From Sphingobacterium arenae (GTDB lineage Bacteria; Bacteroidota; Bacteroidia; Sphingobacteriales; Sphingobacteriaceae), in assembly GCF_014692505.1 (NCBI RefSeq), contig NZ_JACNYK010000007.1:186001-250000 (forward strand): a DNA stretch of 64,000 bases. Direction: 5' to 3'. The position numbers were made by a program, and so were the translations under genes. Below are positions 8,276-18,369 of this stretch, piece by piece. Within the stretch, counting starts at the first letter, position 1. Every line of letters begins with the position of its first letter. The notes under the pieces are model-generated. The model searched no databases. It saw only the letters and a list, made by a program, of their open reading frames with translations, and was not told the DNA's origin.

Positions 8276-11200
8276 TTATTTCTTATAGATAGGCAGTGTT
8301 ATAATAAATGTTGTGCCTATACCCGGCTGGGTCATAAAATCAATTTTTCCTCCTATTCCAGTTACTGTCTGTTTTACAAAAGCCAACCCTAACCCCGTTC
8401 CAGAGCTCTTCGTGGTGAAATTAGGCCTAAATATCTTAGGAATAACGTCTTGTGGAATGCCAAAACCGTTATCCTGGACGAGAATTTCTATCAAATCTTC
8501 CTCGGTATACCGTAAGATAATGTTAATTTTAATTTTCTTTCTACCTAAACTTGCTTCGATAGCATTTTTAAATAGATTATTAAACGTCCGTAAGAATTGG
8601 TCACGGTCACCCTGTACAAAAACTGATTTGTCGGATGTTTCGTTGATCAAATTGATAGTGGTATTACTTGTATTGCTAAAGAGGTTGATAGCCTTTCGAA
8701 TTTTTGCGACGAGATCAATTTGAACGAGACTTGTTTCCGGCAATTTTGCAAAAGCAGAAAACTCTGTTGCAATAGTGGAGAGCAGATCAATCTGTTCAAT
8801 AATTGAAGTGGATATACGTTGAAAACGTTCTTCAAAGCGACTATCATTTTCTTGGTAAGAACGAATCAACTGCTGAATACCTAGCTTCATCGGCGTAAGC
8901 GGGTTTTTAATCTCGTGCGCTACTTGTTTTGCCATTTCGCGCCAAGCGGTTTCGCGTTCTACGTCTCGCAATTGTTTGGCGCTTTCTTCCAGCTTAATCA
9001 ACATGTGATTGTATTCCTTGATGAGCATGCCGATTTCGTCGTTTCTATCCCAATAAAGTGGTTCGTTAATCTTGTTAGATAATTGTGTCTCCGCTAGCTT
9101 CATTCGTACAATGTCCAATGGTTTGGTTATTTTCCTAGACAGTGTCACAGCGATAAAACCAAATAGAATAATGATGAATGTGTAGATATTTAAAATGGTG
9201 TTTAGCAACAAATTCTTATTGTCCGCCGCATCTTTTTCTGTGGTATAGTAGGGGATATTTAGGTAGGCCGCCGTTGAGTAATCCTCATACTTGATGGCCG
9301 CGTATACAGAAGAGAACCAGAAATTGGAAATACGTTCCCGTTCATAGGCTTCGGAATTCCGCAGCACAGCCAGTTTACTCATTGCTGCCGGATTCATATA
9401 TTCGGATATAAGTTTGAGATCAAAGATACGTTGCTGTGAGGAATAAAGTAGTTTCCCGGACTTATCATATAGATTGAAGTTCATCATGGTAGAAGGGGCC
9501 ATTTCCTTGAGCATATCTACAATCTTTTCCTTAAACCCCTCTTGAGTTTGACTACTCGCCATATAATTTTCAATCTTTTTGGTTATTTCGGCGATTTCCT
9601 TTAATCGATTATTGGTGGTTGTTTCTTCCAACTGCCTATTTAAGCTGATGAAAGCTACCGCTCCTGATATCAATGTTCCCAATAAGACCGATGCACTCAC
9701 CAGCGCTTGGATGCGTGTACTGTATTGGATATTGTTGAATAATATGCGGAAATGGTATTGAATTCTGTTCCATCGGAATGATATGCTAGAAAAAGTTTTA
9801 ATAAGATAATTGATGAGATTAAATAAGCCGAAGAAGGTTAGCAAAAGAATAAAAACGATAGACGCTAGAGCCAAGTGTTCCCAAAGAGAAGCTTTCGGCG
9901 TACTGAAAATAATCGTAGTATATTGGTCCGGTTTATAGGCAAGATGGTAATAATGATCATTTACAGCTAGTGGTATATATTCTCGAAGCTTGTTTGGAAT
10001 GCTTAAATCGTTTTCCATATAACTGTATGTTCCATATTGCGTAACCAGATTATTTCCCTTATAAAGGGCATATGAGTTATCTCTGAAGGAATCGGATTGC
10101 CAGTTCGTAGCATTATTATCCGCTAATACTTCCGGATATGGAAGGGAAGTACTATAAGAAAGGTTTTTTATATTGAGATAGATGTGGTGAAACTTGTCAG
10201 GGTCATCTTCGTAAGGGATAGAGAAATGGGTGAAATACTCATGTGTGCCCAACTCGCTACGCAAACGGTAAAAATTTGACGTAAAAGGGATCTTTATAGC
10301 GCTCTTGATGACGTTTTCACGATATTCCGCAGGTTTATCAACCGTATAGTTCTCCAAGGGAGTACCGTCGTTGTCATAATAGAACGCTTGGAATTCGAAT
10401 CTCGACAGATAGCCACTCATATATCTTGTTTTAATATAGTCAGTGATATAAGGTATGTCGGGAATACTATCATCCAAGCTGAAAAGTTTACGCAATCGAT
10501 AATCATGGACAATATTTTTTTCCAGATCGATAAATAGCGAAACCGCATTTACATCATCTTCGGCCAAAAGGTGAGCGATAGACTGTTCTATTTTATTCAT
10601 CTTTTTTATCTCGTTGTAATGATTATAAGATATAACCGAGATGACCGAGAATAATAGTATGGTTAAAATAAAAGTGGAAAGCTGATAGGGCGACGAAAAA
10701 TGATAAACCTTGTATGTCCGAAGAAAAACTAAAATGCCAAACAGGATACCGAAGAGAATATTAAAACCGATAAGCGCCGTGGCAATAAGTGCGAAAACCA
10801 AGCAAATTAATTCGATATTTAATATGGCTGTGATGTTATTGAGCAGTTGGCGTACCATTTGAACGACCCGGTCAATATACAATATTAAGGTGAGTACATT
10901 AAGGCAAAATAACAAGATACATAACCATCCGTAGGAGCCAAGATTGAGGATTTTGGTGAAGTCATTTTCATATACGGGAGAATGTGTAAGGAGCGTCCCG
11001 AGAAAATAATAGATAACATGACCAAGGAAATAGATCGAAAAAATACCGATGATGGAGAGCGTAACTGCATAGCGTTTTTTTGACAGAAAAGGGGGAGTTT
11101 GGAGGTGTTTCTGAATGGACATAATAAAACACATAAACCAAAACATCGCGCATGTCGTTACTAAAAACGACCAGATATTGGGCAAAAACTGATTATAGGC

Positions 11201-12031
11201 ATAGTGTTTCGGATCAAATAATTCCAGACTGGAATGGATAAAAAGCCAATTTGATTGAAGATCTATATACCTTACAGCTACCAGTATACCAGCAAACAGA
11301 ATAATTCCCAGCCATGCTTTTCCTTTTTTCGCAAAATAGATCGCAATACTATTGACTAATATAATCAAACACACCAGTCCAGCAACCCAACAAAAGAATT
11401 GCAGGTTAATAAATAGATTATCCTTCTTTCCCTCGATTAGCTTGACGGAAAATAGATAATTGCCTTGCTTGCTGTAAATATTACGTATGTTTTTGTTATC
11501 GTCATACCGAGCAATATCAAGATTGTTGACGCCGATAGTGGAAAGAAAATTATTACGTAAGAATTGGTTGGTATTTACGAAATTCCGTTTTATGGGAACC
11601 AAGGCGAGTACAGAAATACCGTTAGTGAGCTCTTTTTTCATTGTCAAAAAAGAACGGTTTTCTGTCTGAATAACAGAAGTTTTCTCGCTTAAACCGACAT
11701 CGCTGAATGGCACGTAGATGTACGTGGACCAATGGACAATTTGGTTATCATTATATATATAAAAATAAATGTGTTCTTCGGCCAGCTTCGTCGTAAGGTT
11801 GGATAGCTGGACAGGATACTTGTCGGCGTGCTGAAATGTCTTTAAGATGAGACTGTCCTGCCATATTTCCTCAATTCTATCCTCGTACCAATGGATTTTT
11901 TGTGTGAGCTTTTTTTCATCTAGCTCGAGCATGTCTTCGTCGGTAATCGTGAAATGGATGGTGAGTGCTGTACCCATTAGGGATAGCGTTAGCATTAAGA
12001 GCAAAAACCGAATTTTTGTAAGCATCTCCAT
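8276..12031 (-). CDS. Large NtrY-like transmembrane sensor histidine kinase (orphan)
   Basis: At 1251 aa this is much larger than a typical histidine kinase. It is an inner-membrane sensor with an N-terminal signal anchor, a periplasmic segment (about 30-200), a block of several transmembrane helices (about 210-480), a second extracytoplasmic segment (about 485-740), a further helix, a third sensor region (about 780-930), a helix and HAMP (about 935-1015). The kinase core follows: HisKA with phospho-acceptor His1039 in VAHEIKNPLTPMKLGIQQL (the NtrY/NtrB-type H-box) and HATPase with N-box NLFKNAIEAS, DNGFGIP and TGLGLAFVKQ. No response regulator is adjacent. It lies downstream of sdhB but is separated from it by a strong terminator. 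Confidence 0.88.
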   Translation of the reverse strand: MEMLTKIRFLLLMLTLSLMGTALTIHFTITDEDMLELDEKKLTQKIHWYEDRIEEIWQDSLILKTFQHADKYPVQLSNLTTKLAEEHIYFYIYNDNQIVHWSTYIYVPFSDVGLSEKTSVIQTENRSFLTMKKELTNGISVLALVPIKRNFVNTNQFLRNNFLSTIGVNNLDIARYDDNKNIRNIYSKQGNYLFSVKLIEGKKDNLFINLQFFCWVAGLVCLIILVNSIAIYFAKKGKAWLGIILFAGILVAVRYIDLQSNWLFIHSSLELFDPKHYAYNQFLPNIWSFLVTTCAMFWFMCFIMSIQKHLQTPPFLSKKRYAVTLSIIGIFSIYFLGHVIYYFLGTLLTHSPVYENDFTKILNLGSYGWLCILLFCLNVLTLILYIDRVVQMVRQLLNNITAILNIELICLVFALIATALIGFNILFGILFGILVFLRTYKVYHFSSPYQLSTFILTILLFSVISVISYNHYNEIKKMNKIEQSIAHLLAEDDVNAVSLFIDLEKNIVHDYRLRKLFSLDDSIPDIPYITDYIKTRYMSGYLSRFEFQAFYYDNDGTPLENYTVDKPAEYRENVIKSAIKIPFTSNFYRLRSELGTHEYFTHFSIPYEDDPDKFHHIYLNIKNLSYSTSLPYPEVLADNNATNWQSDSFRDNSYALYKGNNLVTQYGTYSYMENDLSIPNKLREYIPLAVNDHYYHLAYKPDQYTTIIFSTPKASLWEHLALASIVFILLLTFFGLFNLINYLIKTFSSISFRWNRIQYHFRILFNNIQYSTRIQALVSASVLLGTLISGAVAFISLNRQLEETTTNNRLKEIAEITKKIENYMASSQTQEGFKEKIVDMLKEMAPSTMMNFNLYDKSGKLLYSSQQRIFDLKLISEYMNPAAMSKLAVLRNSEAYERERISNFWFSSVYAAIKYEDYSTAAYLNIPYYTTEKDAADNKNLLLNTILNIYTFIIILFGFIAVTLSRKITKPLDIVRMKLAETQLSNKINEPLYWDRNDEIGMLIKEYNHMLIKLEESAKQLRDVERETAWREMAKQVAHEIKNPLTPMKLGIQQLIRSYQENDSRFEERFQRISTSIIEQIDLLSTIATEFSAFAKLPETSLVQIDLVAKIRKAINLFSNTSNTTINLINETSDKSVFVQGDRDQFLRTFNNLFKNAIEASLGRKKIKINIILRYTEEDLIEILVQDNGFGIPQDVIPKIFRPNFTTKSSGTGLGLAFVKQTVTGIGGKIDFMTQPGIGTTFIITLPIYKK

Positions 12032-12054
12032 TCTTTTCCGTACGATGGATGTAA

Positions 12055-12095
12055 ATATAAATAAAAGTCCCCGTTATGTGTATACATAACGGGGA
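12055..12095 (-). terminator. Rho-independent terminator of the sdh operon
   Basis: A perfect 12-bp stem (TCCCCGTTATGT, 12068-12079, pairing with 12084-12095) with a 4-nt loop is followed on the minus strand by a T-rich tract (ACTTTTATTTATATTT). It lies about 30 bp after the sdhB stop. Confidence 0.85.
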
Positions 12096-12124
12096 TACCT
12101 CATGCTTTCTAAGCTACGGCGTAT

Positions 12125-12904
12125 CTAGGAATGGGTGTGTACATCTTCTTCACGGAAGAATTTTGCTCCAAAATATTCCCGGTTCATCCGAGCTATGTTC
12201 GATAATTTAATGCCTTTTGGACATTCCGCTTCACATGCTCCAGTATTTGTACAGCTGCCGAATCCTTCTGCATCCATTTGGTCAATCATAGCTTGTGCTC
12301 TTTCATAACGTTCTGTTTGACCTTGTGGTAATAATGCAAATTGCGAAATCTTAGCGGATACAAATAGCATAGCAGAAGCATTTTTACAAGCAGCTACACA
12401 AGCACCACAACCGATACATGTCGCAGATTCAAATGCTTCATCTGCAATGCGTTTTGGAATAGGGATCGTGTTGGCATCTGGAACACCCCCCGTGTTTACA
12501 TTGACGTATCCGCCTGCCTGTTGAATACGGTCGAACGAAGTACGATCTACTGCTAAATCTTTTAAGACTGGAAAGGCGGCCGCTCTCCACGGCTCAATGA
12601 CAATCGTCTGTCCGTCATGGAAAGAACGCATATGTAGCTGGCAAGTTGTTATACCATACTTCGGGCCATGTGGCCGGCCGTTGATAACCAATGAGCACAT
12701 ACCACAAATACCTTCGCGGCAATCGTGATCAAAATATATAGGGTCTTCTCCCTTACGTGTAAGGTCTTCGTTTACAACATCCAGCATTTCTAGGAAAGAC
12801 ATGTCGTCTGCGATATCCTTTGCTTGAATAGTGACAAATTTACCTTTGGTTTTATCATTTTTCTGACGCCAAACTTTCAGCGTTAAGTTCATATGTTGTG
12901 CCAT
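12125..12904 (-). CDS. sdhB: Succinate dehydrogenase/fumarate reductase iron-sulfur subunit
   Basis: This is the electron-transfer subunit of respiratory complex II (or menaquinol:fumarate reductase), 259 aa. The N-terminal ferredoxin domain carries the 2Fe-2S ligands in [10 protein letters not shown] with a downstream Cys in [10 protein letters not shown]. The C-terminal domain carries [11 protein letters not shown] and [15 protein letters not shown] for the 4Fe-4S and 3Fe-4S clusters. It is the last gene of sdhC-sdhA-sdhB, 17 bp after sdhA. Sequence alone does not decide the physiological direction; an aerobic Sphingobacteriaceae host favours succinate oxidation. Confidence 0.96.
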   Translation of the reverse strand: MAQHMNLTLKVWRQKNDKTKGKFVTIQAKDIADDMSFLEMLDVVNEDLTRKGEDPIYFDHDCREGICGMCSLVINGRPHGPKYGITTCQLHMRSFHDGQTIVIEPWRAAAFPVLKDLAVDRTSFDRIQQAGGYVNVNTGGVPDANTIPIPKRIADEAFESATCIGCGACVAACKNASAMLFVSAKISQFALLPQGQTERYERAQAMIDQMDAEGFGSCTNTGACEAECPKGIKLSNIARMNREYFGAKFFREEDVHTHS

Positions 12905-12921
12905 GATAATATATCTCCCTA

Positions 12922-14856
12922 CTATTTATAACTTCTTTGTGTTAATTTGACGTTTTCGAAAACTAACTCTTCCTTGTGCAAAACTTCAGCCTGATTTTCC
13001 CCTTGGAATTCCCATGCAGAAACAAAGGTGAAGTTTTCATCATCTCGTTTAGCCTCTCCTTCTTCTGTCTGAGACTCTAGACGGAAGTGCCCACCACAGG
13101 ATTCCGCTCGGTTTAACGCATCGTCTACCATTAGTTCTCCTAACTCAAGGAAATCCGCCACGCGGCCAGCTTTCTCCAATGACATATTTAATTCTTCATT
13201 TTCACCTAACACTTTCACGTCAGACCAAAATTCCTTTTTCAACTCCTGAATTAAACCTTTCGCTTTTGTCAAGCCTTCCGCCGTACGAGCCATACCACAG
13301 TATTCCCACATGATATTTCCCAATTTTTTATGGATATCATCCACGGTTTTTGAACCTTTCAGGCTTAATAATGTATTGATTTTCTCTTCGACGTCCTTAC
13401 GTGTTTGTTCGAAAGCAGGGTTGTTTTTATCAACCGGTGCAAAGCTTCCTAAATTTGCTAGGTAATCACCTACGGTGTAAGGAATGACGAAATAGCCATC
13501 AGATAGGCCTTGCATCAATGCGGATGCCCCTAGCCGGTTAGCACCATGATCGGAGAAATTACATTCACCCAGGGCGTACAAGCCAGGTACGGTCGTCATT
13601 AAGTTATAGTCTACCCATACTCCGCCCATCGTATAGTGTACCGCAGGGTAGATACGCATCGGTTGCTCGTATGGGTTTTCGTCTGTAATTTGGTAATACA
13701 TGTCAAATAAGTTACCGTATTTGGCCTCTACGGTATCTTTTCCGAGACGTTTGATAGCATCCGCAAAATCTAGGAATACGGCCACGCCAGATTTACCAAC
13801 ACCGCGGCCGTCGTCTACCATTTCTTTCGCATTACGGGATGCGACATCACGAGGCACCAAGTTACCGAAAGAAGGATATTTTCGCTCTAAGAAGTAGTCT
13901 CTATCCTCGTCTTTGATATCCGCCGGTTTTAATTGCCCCTGACGTAATTTTTCGGCAACTTCTTGCGTTTTTGGTACCCAAACCCGTCCGTCATTACGAA
14001 GCGATTCTGACATCAGGGTTAGTTTAGATTGATGGTCACCAGTTACGGGTATACAAGTCGGGTGGATCTGTGTATAGCAAGGGTTTGCAAAGAAAGCGCC
14101 ACGTTTGTGTGCTCTCCAAGCAGCCGTAACATTACACCCCATGGCATTGGTCGAAAGAAAGAAAACGTTTCCGTAACCTCCTGTACATAACAATACCGCA
14201 TGTCCTTCATGTGCCTCTATTTTACCTGTCACCATGTCGCGCGTGATGATACCACGTGCATGTCCGTCAATCTTTACCAAATCCAACATTTCATGACGCG
14301 TGTAGGAAGTGACTTTACCTTTTCTGATCTGACGATTCAATGCCGAATATGCGCCTAATAACAACTGCTGACCCGTTTGGCCCCGTGCATAGAATGTACG
14401 GGATACTTGTGCTCCACCAAAAGAACGGTTATCCAATAAACCTCCGTATTCGCGCGCAAATGGAACCCCTTGTGCGACACACTGGTCGATTATATTAACA
14501 GAGACTTCGGCTAAACGATACACATTAGCCTCGCGTGCGCGGTAATCGCCGCCCTTAATTGTATCGTAGAATAAACGATAAACAGAGTCTCCATCATTTT
14601 GATAGTTTTTAGCGGCATTTATACCACCTTGTGCCGCAATAGAGTGCGCACGACGTGGAGAATCTTGGTAACAAAACGTTTTGACGTTGTAACCTAACTC
14701 TGCTAACGAAGCTGCTGCCGATGCTCCCGCCAAGCCGGTACCTACAACAATAATAGTGAATTTACGTTTGTTGGCTGGGTTGACCAGCTTCATGTTGAAT
14801 TTATGTTTTGACCATTTTTCGGCTAGAGGGCCTGCAGGTACTTTCGAATCTAACAT
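12922..14856 (-). CDS. sdhA: Succinate dehydrogenase/fumarate reductase flavoprotein subunit
   Basis: This is the catalytic FAD subunit of complex II, 644 aa, oxidising succinate to fumarate at the cytoplasmic face. The FAD-binding motif is [19 protein letters not shown], and the covalent-flavin His is His71 in [15 protein letters not shown]. The active-site region includes HPTCIP and the C-terminal motif [18 protein letters not shown]. It lies between sdhC (45 bp upstream) and sdhB (17 bp downstream). The length and gene order match the B. subtilis/Bacteroidota class with a single five-helix cytochrome b subunit. Confidence 0.97.
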   Translation of the reverse strand: MLDSKVPAGPLAEKWSKHKFNMKLVNPANKRKFTIIVVGTGLAGASAAASLAELGYNVKTFCYQDSPRRAHSIAAQGGINAAKNYQNDGDSVYRLFYDTIKGGDYRAREANVYRLAEVSVNIIDQCVAQGVPFAREYGGLLDNRSFGGAQVSRTFYARGQTGQQLLLGAYSALNRQIRKGKVTSYTRHEMLDLVKIDGHARGIITRDMVTGKIEAHEGHAVLLCTGGYGNVFFLSTNAMGCNVTAAWRAHKRGAFFANPCYTQIHPTCIPVTGDHQSKLTLMSESLRNDGRVWVPKTQEVAEKLRQGQLKPADIKDEDRDYFLERKYPSFGNLVPRDVASRNAKEMVDDGRGVGKSGVAVFLDFADAIKRLGKDTVEAKYGNLFDMYYQITDENPYEQPMRIYPAVHYTMGGVWVDYNLMTTVPGLYALGECNFSDHGANRLGASALMQGLSDGYFVIPYTVGDYLANLGSFAPVDKNNPAFEQTRKDVEEKINTLLSLKGSKTVDDIHKKLGNIMWEYCGMARTAEGLTKAKGLIQELKKEFWSDVKVLGENEELNMSLEKAGRVADFLELGELMVDDALNRAESCGGHFRLESQTEEGEAKRDDENFTFVSAWEFQGENQAEVLHKEELVFENVKLTQRSYK

Positions 14857-14901
14857 ATTTAAATAATTTATATTTAACAGATACAGCTATATCCTCAAAT
14901 A

Positions 14902-15675
14902 TTATTTAACGAAATAAAAATATAGTGGCATCATTGCAAATGCTATCGGAATAATGATACCGAACACCCAAACACCTAAAAATTCAATGATAGGCACATA
15001 TTTTTTATGAGAAACACCTAGCGTCTGGAAGGCCGACTTAAATCCATGAATTAAGTGAAAAGATAGGGCCACCATTGCAATGATATAAAGAATAACCAAT
15101 CCAATGTTTTGGAAAGCAAAATCTACCTGTTTGTATAAGTCGCGCGCTTTGACAATCTCTACATTGTTCTCTACTGTAACTTGGTAGTCGTGGAATTCGC
15201 TAGCCTGTAATTCACGTGGCGTAGTTTCTCCGGTCGCCAAATCCGTCCGATATTCCACGTAAGGTACCTGATCATTGTGGTATTTCCACCAGAAGTTCTG
15301 CAAGTGCGTCGCCAAGAAAACCAAAATAATGGTTCCTAAGATTCCCATATTGCGGGAATTCCATTTGCTATTTGCCGCGCCGTTAAATTGGGCGTAGCCG
15401 ATAGGTCGAGCTGCCTTGTTTTTCCGTGTTAAAATCAAGGCATAAATAGCGTGTAAAATGATAGATGCATAAAGAAGATATGATACTATCTTAATGGGTG
15501 TGAAATGGGTCATGAAATACGCATATTTGTTAAAAGCGTACCCATCGTCATTACTAAATAACTGCAAGTTACCAATCAAATGAACGATCAGGAACATACA
15601 TAAAAAAATTCCTGTCAAGCTCATGATTAGTTTTCTTCCAAGTGAAGAAGTTAAAACTGGCTTTGAATTACTCAT
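14902..15675 (-). CDS. sdhC: Succinate dehydrogenase cytochrome b558 subunit
   Basis: This 257-aa polytopic protein anchors SdhAB to the membrane and passes electrons to menaquinone. Five hydrophobic helices are visible, with candidate heme-ligand His residues in FLIVHLIGNLQLF, IILHAIYALIL, TIILVFLATHLQNFWW and VALSFHLIHGFKSAFQTLG. This is the di-heme b558-type anchor, so no SdhD is needed. It is the first gene of the operon, with a TAGATTTG -7 element about 28 bp upstream. Confidence 0.94.
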   Translation of the reverse strand: MSNSKPVLTSSLGRKLIMSLTGIFLCMFLIVHLIGNLQLFSNDDGYAFNKYAYFMTHFTPIKIVSYLLYASIILHAIYALILTRKNKAARPIGYAQFNGAANSKWNSRNMGILGTIILVFLATHLQNFWWKYHNDQVPYVEYRTDLATGETTPRELQASEFHDYQVTVENNVEIVKARDLYKQVDFAFQNIGLVILYIIAMVALSFHLIHGFKSAFQTLGVSHKKYVPIIEFLGVWVFGIIIPIAFAMMPLYFYFVK

Positions 15676-15702
15676 TATCCTAGATGTTTATATATTATTT
15701 AG

Positions 15703-15710
15703 CAAATCTA
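15703..15710 (-). promoter_or_regulatory. sdhCAB promoter -7 element
   Basis: TAGATTTG on the minus strand is a perfect TAnnTTTG, with a TTTG -33 candidate at 15734-15737 (23-bp gap). It lies about 28 bp upstream of sdhC. Confidence 0.55.
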
Positions 15711-15770
15711 TTTATTTGTTAACATAATTATGACAAAGTAACCATAAAACGAATAATTTAGAACGTTTCT

Positions 15771-15814
15771 AATCAAAAAAGAGGTTATTCATACGAATGA
15801 CCTCTTTTTTGATT
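15771..15814 (-). terminator. Strong terminator after the beta-barrel gene
   Basis: A 20-bp stem with one G-T wobble (left arm 15771-15790, right arm 15795-15814) and a 4-nt loop contains AAAAAAGAGG pairing with CCTCTTTTTT. The flanking A/T runs make it usable on both strands. It sits 22 bp after the stop of the beta-barrel gene and insulates sdhC. Confidence 0.88.
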
Positions 15815-15835
15815 CATTTAAAACTCTTTTAAAGT

Positions 15836-16414
15836 CTATAAGAACGAGAACCCTACCCCAATAGTCCACATTCTGATTTTCTGATTACCGGTTTCATTCA
15901 GTTTAGTTAATCCGTGTTCGTAACGGAGGTCTACAGTGAAACTACTGATGTCAGCACCAATACCGCCGATGATACCGGTAGAGCTTTTTTTGTAGTTTGC
16001 CCATTCTGCTGGTTTCGTGAAGCTTATGTCTTCGTTTTGTCCAAAAGAGAATACGGGCCCTGCTTGGATACGAGCGCCTATAGGACCAAGTCCAACTCTA
16101 GTTCCTAATAAAATAGGTACATCAAAACTTTTGAAAGTAGCATCACCACTTTGGCCGCCTTCCGTTTCGATGCCTACTTTTTTGCTGGCATAATAGGCTT
16201 CAGGTTGTATATGGAACCCTGCTATTCCTACACGGCCCCAGGCACCTAATTGGAAGCCTGTTTTCGTATCTGAATTAAGAAATCTCCCTTCCGAACTTAA
16301 ACTAGAAAAGCCCAAACCGGCTTTTAATCCTACTTTAAATGTTGGGAATAGTTGTGCTTGTGAGATGCTGATAGCAGCAATCAAACAAATTAAAGTAAGT
16401 ATAGATTTTTTCAT
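15836..16414 (-). CDS. Outer-membrane beta-barrel protein (PorT-like family)
   Basis: This 192-aa protein has a cleavable signal peptide (MKKSILTLICLIAAISISQAQ) and then alternating amphipathic strands typical of an 8-strand outer-membrane barrel. FKVGLKAGLGFSSLSSEG opens the barrel, GAWGRVGIAGFHIQPEAYY and GPIGARIQAGPVFSFGQ are inner strands, and the chain ends in the aromatic WTIGVGFSFL. This matches the small Bacteroidota outer-membrane beta-barrel (OMP_b-brl_2/PorT) group. The function is unknown. It is monocistronic, with a strong terminator downstream. Confidence 0.8.
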   Translation of the reverse strand: MKKSILTLICLIAAISISQAQLFPTFKVGLKAGLGFSSLSSEGRFLNSDTKTGFQLGAWGRVGIAGFHIQPEAYYASKKVGIETEGGQSGDATFKSFDVPILLGTRVGLGPIGARIQAGPVFSFGQNEDISFTKPAEWANYKKSSTGIIGGIGADISSFTVDLRYEHGLTKLNETGNQKIRMWTIGVGFSFL

Positions 16415-16478
16415 GTGAAAAATATTTGTTTATTTTAATACGCTACAATAATAACGTATTTATTTCAATATTTAATAT

Positions 16479-16694
16479 ATGAGTGTACTAAAAATAACAC
16501 GTTCCGAATGGGAAGTTTTAAAGATAAAGTTGAGCCGGAAATATAATCATCTAACAGAGGATGATTTAGTCTATACACCTGGGGAAGAGGAAGCGTTGGT
16601 GACTAGCTTAGCAAAGAGACTCCGACGTGATAAGGAATACATAACATTTACATTGGCAAAGGAATTGTCAAATCTCGACTCAAATCGTGTGTAG
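16479..16694 (+). CDS. Small CsbD-like protein
   Basis: This 71-aa acidic/basic helical protein shows the spacing of CsbD-type stress proteins: a Trp near the N-terminus (SEWEVLKIKLSRKYN), the core LTEDDL, a GEEEALVTSLAKRL helix and a final amphipathic helix. The assignment rests on this pattern only. It is followed 2 bp later by csaA, so the two are probably co-transcribed. The role (general stress or structural) is unknown. Confidence 0.6.
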   Translation: MSVLKITRSEWEVLKIKLSRKYNHLTEDDLVYTPGEEEALVTSLAKRLRRDKEYITFTLAKELSNLDSNRV

Positions 16695-16696
16695 TA

Positions 16697-17035
16697 ATGA
16701 TGGACTTGATTACATGGGAAGATTTCGAAAAAGTGGATTTGCGTGTCGGAACTATATTGGATGTATCCGATTTCCCAAAGGCACGTAAGCCGGCCTACCA
16801 ATTGCGTATTGATTTCGGCGAAATAGGGGTCTTGAAATCCAGCGCACAGATTACGGTTCACTATAAGAAAGAAGATTTAATAGGTCGACAAATTATTGCG
16901 GTTGTTAATTTCCCGAAAAAACAGATAGCTGATTTTATGTCGGAATGTTTAGTTACAGGTTTACCGGACCATAACGGCGATATTGTATTGAATTCCATAG
17001 AAAGACAGGTGCCTAACGGCACGAAATTAATGTAA
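16697..17035 (+). CDS. csaA: CsaA-type tRNA-binding/chaperone protein
   Basis: This 112-aa OB-fold protein belongs to the tRNA-binding (EMAP II-like) family. CsaA is reported as a secretion-related chaperone and binds tRNA-like ligands. The family pattern is clear: FEKVDLRVGTILDVSDFPKARKPAYQLRIDFG near the start, then LKSSAQIT, IIAVVNFPKKQIADFMSECLVTG and a C-terminal PNGTKLM. The start could be either of two adjacent ATGs (16697 or 16700). It sits between the CsbD-like gene and tadA in the same orientation. Confidence 0.9.
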   Translation: MMDLITWEDFEKVDLRVGTILDVSDFPKARKPAYQLRIDFGEIGVLKSSAQITVHYKKEDLIGRQIIAVVNFPKKQIADFMSECLVTGLPDHNGDIVLNSIERQVPNGTKLM

Positions 17036-17061
17036 ACGGTTAAATCTAAAAAATGGAATAA

Positions 17062-17532
17062 ATGAAGATATATAATTTTGAAACCGTAGATGACGACCCT
17101 ATAACGACAGATGAAGTCTATATGCGGGAAGCATTAAAGCTAGCACGAAAGGCTCTCGAGGAAGATGAAGTTCCTATTGGAGCTATTATCGTTAGTCAAG
17201 GGAAAATTATAGGGAAGGGTTATAATCTCACCGAACGATTAAACGACGTGACTGCCCACGCGGAGATGCAGGCGTTCACTGCTGCTTCCAATTATATGGG
17301 AGGCAAATATTTAAAAGATTGTACTTTATATGTTACGGTAGAGCCCTGTGTCATGTGTGCCGGAGCATCGTATTGGACGCAAATTGCCAAGATCGTATAT
17401 GGAGCGATAGATGAAAAGAGGGGAGCTTCTCGATATGGCAAACTTTATCATCCCAAAACAAGGGTAGTTCCAGGTGTGTTAGCTGTGGAATGTAGTGATT
17501 TGATAAAATCATTTTTTCGTAATAAAAGGTAA
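17062..17532 (+). CDS. tadA: tRNA adenosine(34) deaminase / nucleoside deaminase
   Basis: This zinc-dependent deaminase of 156 aa has the catalytic H-A-E motif (TAHAEMQAF) and the second zinc-binding box (EPCVMCAGA). TadA converts A34 to inosine in the tRNA-Arg anticodon. The C-terminal segment (RYGKLYHPKTRVVPGVL, then FFRNKR) resembles bacterial TadA more than cytosine or guanine deaminases, though a guanine deaminase function cannot be excluded. It lies 26 bp after csaA. Confidence 0.85.
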   Translation: MKIYNFETVDDDPITTDEVYMREALKLARKALEEDEVPIGAIIVSQGKIIGKGYNLTERLNDVTAHAEMQAFTAASNYMGGKYLKDCTLYVTVEPCVMCAGASYWTQIAKIVYGAIDEKRGASRYGKLYHPKTRVVPGVLAVECSDLIKSFFRNKR

Positions 17533-17628
17533 GGATAGAAACTTTTGAAAGGTAAATAAAACCGAAGCCCACTGGAATTTGTTATATTCGTGTTCTTATT
17601 TAATTATAATCAAAAAAACAGAAATATT

Positions 17629-18237
17629 ATGGCATTTGAATTAGAAGCTTTACCATACGCAAGCAATGCGTTGGAGCCACACATTGACAAAGAAACCATG
17701 GAAATTCACCATGACCGTCACCATCAAGCTTATGTAGACAATTTAAATAAAGCGATTGCAGGGACAGATGCTGAAAACCTATCTTTGGAAGAAATCAATA
17801 AAAACATCTCTAAATATCCTGCTGCCGTTCGAAATAATGGTGGCGGACACTTTAATCATAAGCTTTTCTGGACTGTTTTGAGCGCAAACGGAGGGGGGGA
17901 GCCCAAGGGCGAATTAGCAGAGGCAATCAACCAGACCTTTGGCTCATTTTCAGAGCTGAAAACACAATTACAAAACGCAGGTGCAACACGTTTCGGTTCT
18001 GGTTGGGCGTGGTTGATCGTGAAGGCAGATGGCCAACTTGCCGTAACATCTACTCCGAATCAGGATAATCCTTTAATGGATGTAGCTGACGTGCAAGGGA
18101 CACCTATTTTGGGTATTGATGTATGGGAACATGCGTACTATTTGAAATATCAGAACAAACGCCCTGCCTACCTTGATGCGATTTTCAACGTTATCGATTG
18201 GGATGCTGTAGCGAAACGCTATCAAGAAGCGAAGTAA
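17629..18237 (+). CDS. sodA: Superoxide dismutase (Mn/Fe type)
   Basis: This 202-aa cytosolic enzyme dismutates superoxide. Metal ligands are seen in [15 protein letters not shown] (His), [11 protein letters not shown] (His) and [19 protein letters not shown] (Asp and His). GGGHFNH and the Gln in [10 protein letters not shown] are the residues typical of manganese rather than iron preference. The ATG at 17629 ([11 protein letters not shown]) is preferred over an in-frame GTG at 17590, which lies in the promoter region (TATATTCG at 17583-17590). A strong terminator follows directly. Confidence 0.95.
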   Translation: MAFELEALPYASNALEPHIDKETMEIHHDRHHQAYVDNLNKAIAGTDAENLSLEEINKNISKYPAAVRNNGGGHFNHKLFWTVLSANGGGEPKGELAEAINQTFGSFSELKTQLQNAGATRFGSGWAWLIVKADGQLAVTSTPNQDNPLMDVADVQGTPILGIDVWEHAYYLKYQNKRPAYLDAIFNVIDWDAVAKRYQEAK

Positions 18238-18250
18238 ATTAATATAAAAT

Positions 18251-18283
18251 AAAAACGGAGACTTTTATAGTCTCCGTTTTTTT
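18251..18283 (+). terminator. sodA terminator
   Basis: The stem AAAAACGGAGACT pairs with AGTCTCCGTTTTT across a short loop and is followed by further Ts. It starts 14 bp after the sodA stop. Confidence 0.9.
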
Positions 18284-18369
18284 AATAAAGTGAGAAAGTT
18301 AAGGAGTTAAGAAGTGGAACAGATCTAATTTTCTAACCTGTTTTAACTCTCTCTAACTATTTGATAGTT

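Noticed and set aside
18290-18362. Imperfect inverted repeat between sodA and recA (AGTTAA...TTAACT, AACAG...CTGTT)
   Set aside because: The pairing is broken and AT-rich; the clear sodA terminator upstream already explains the gap.
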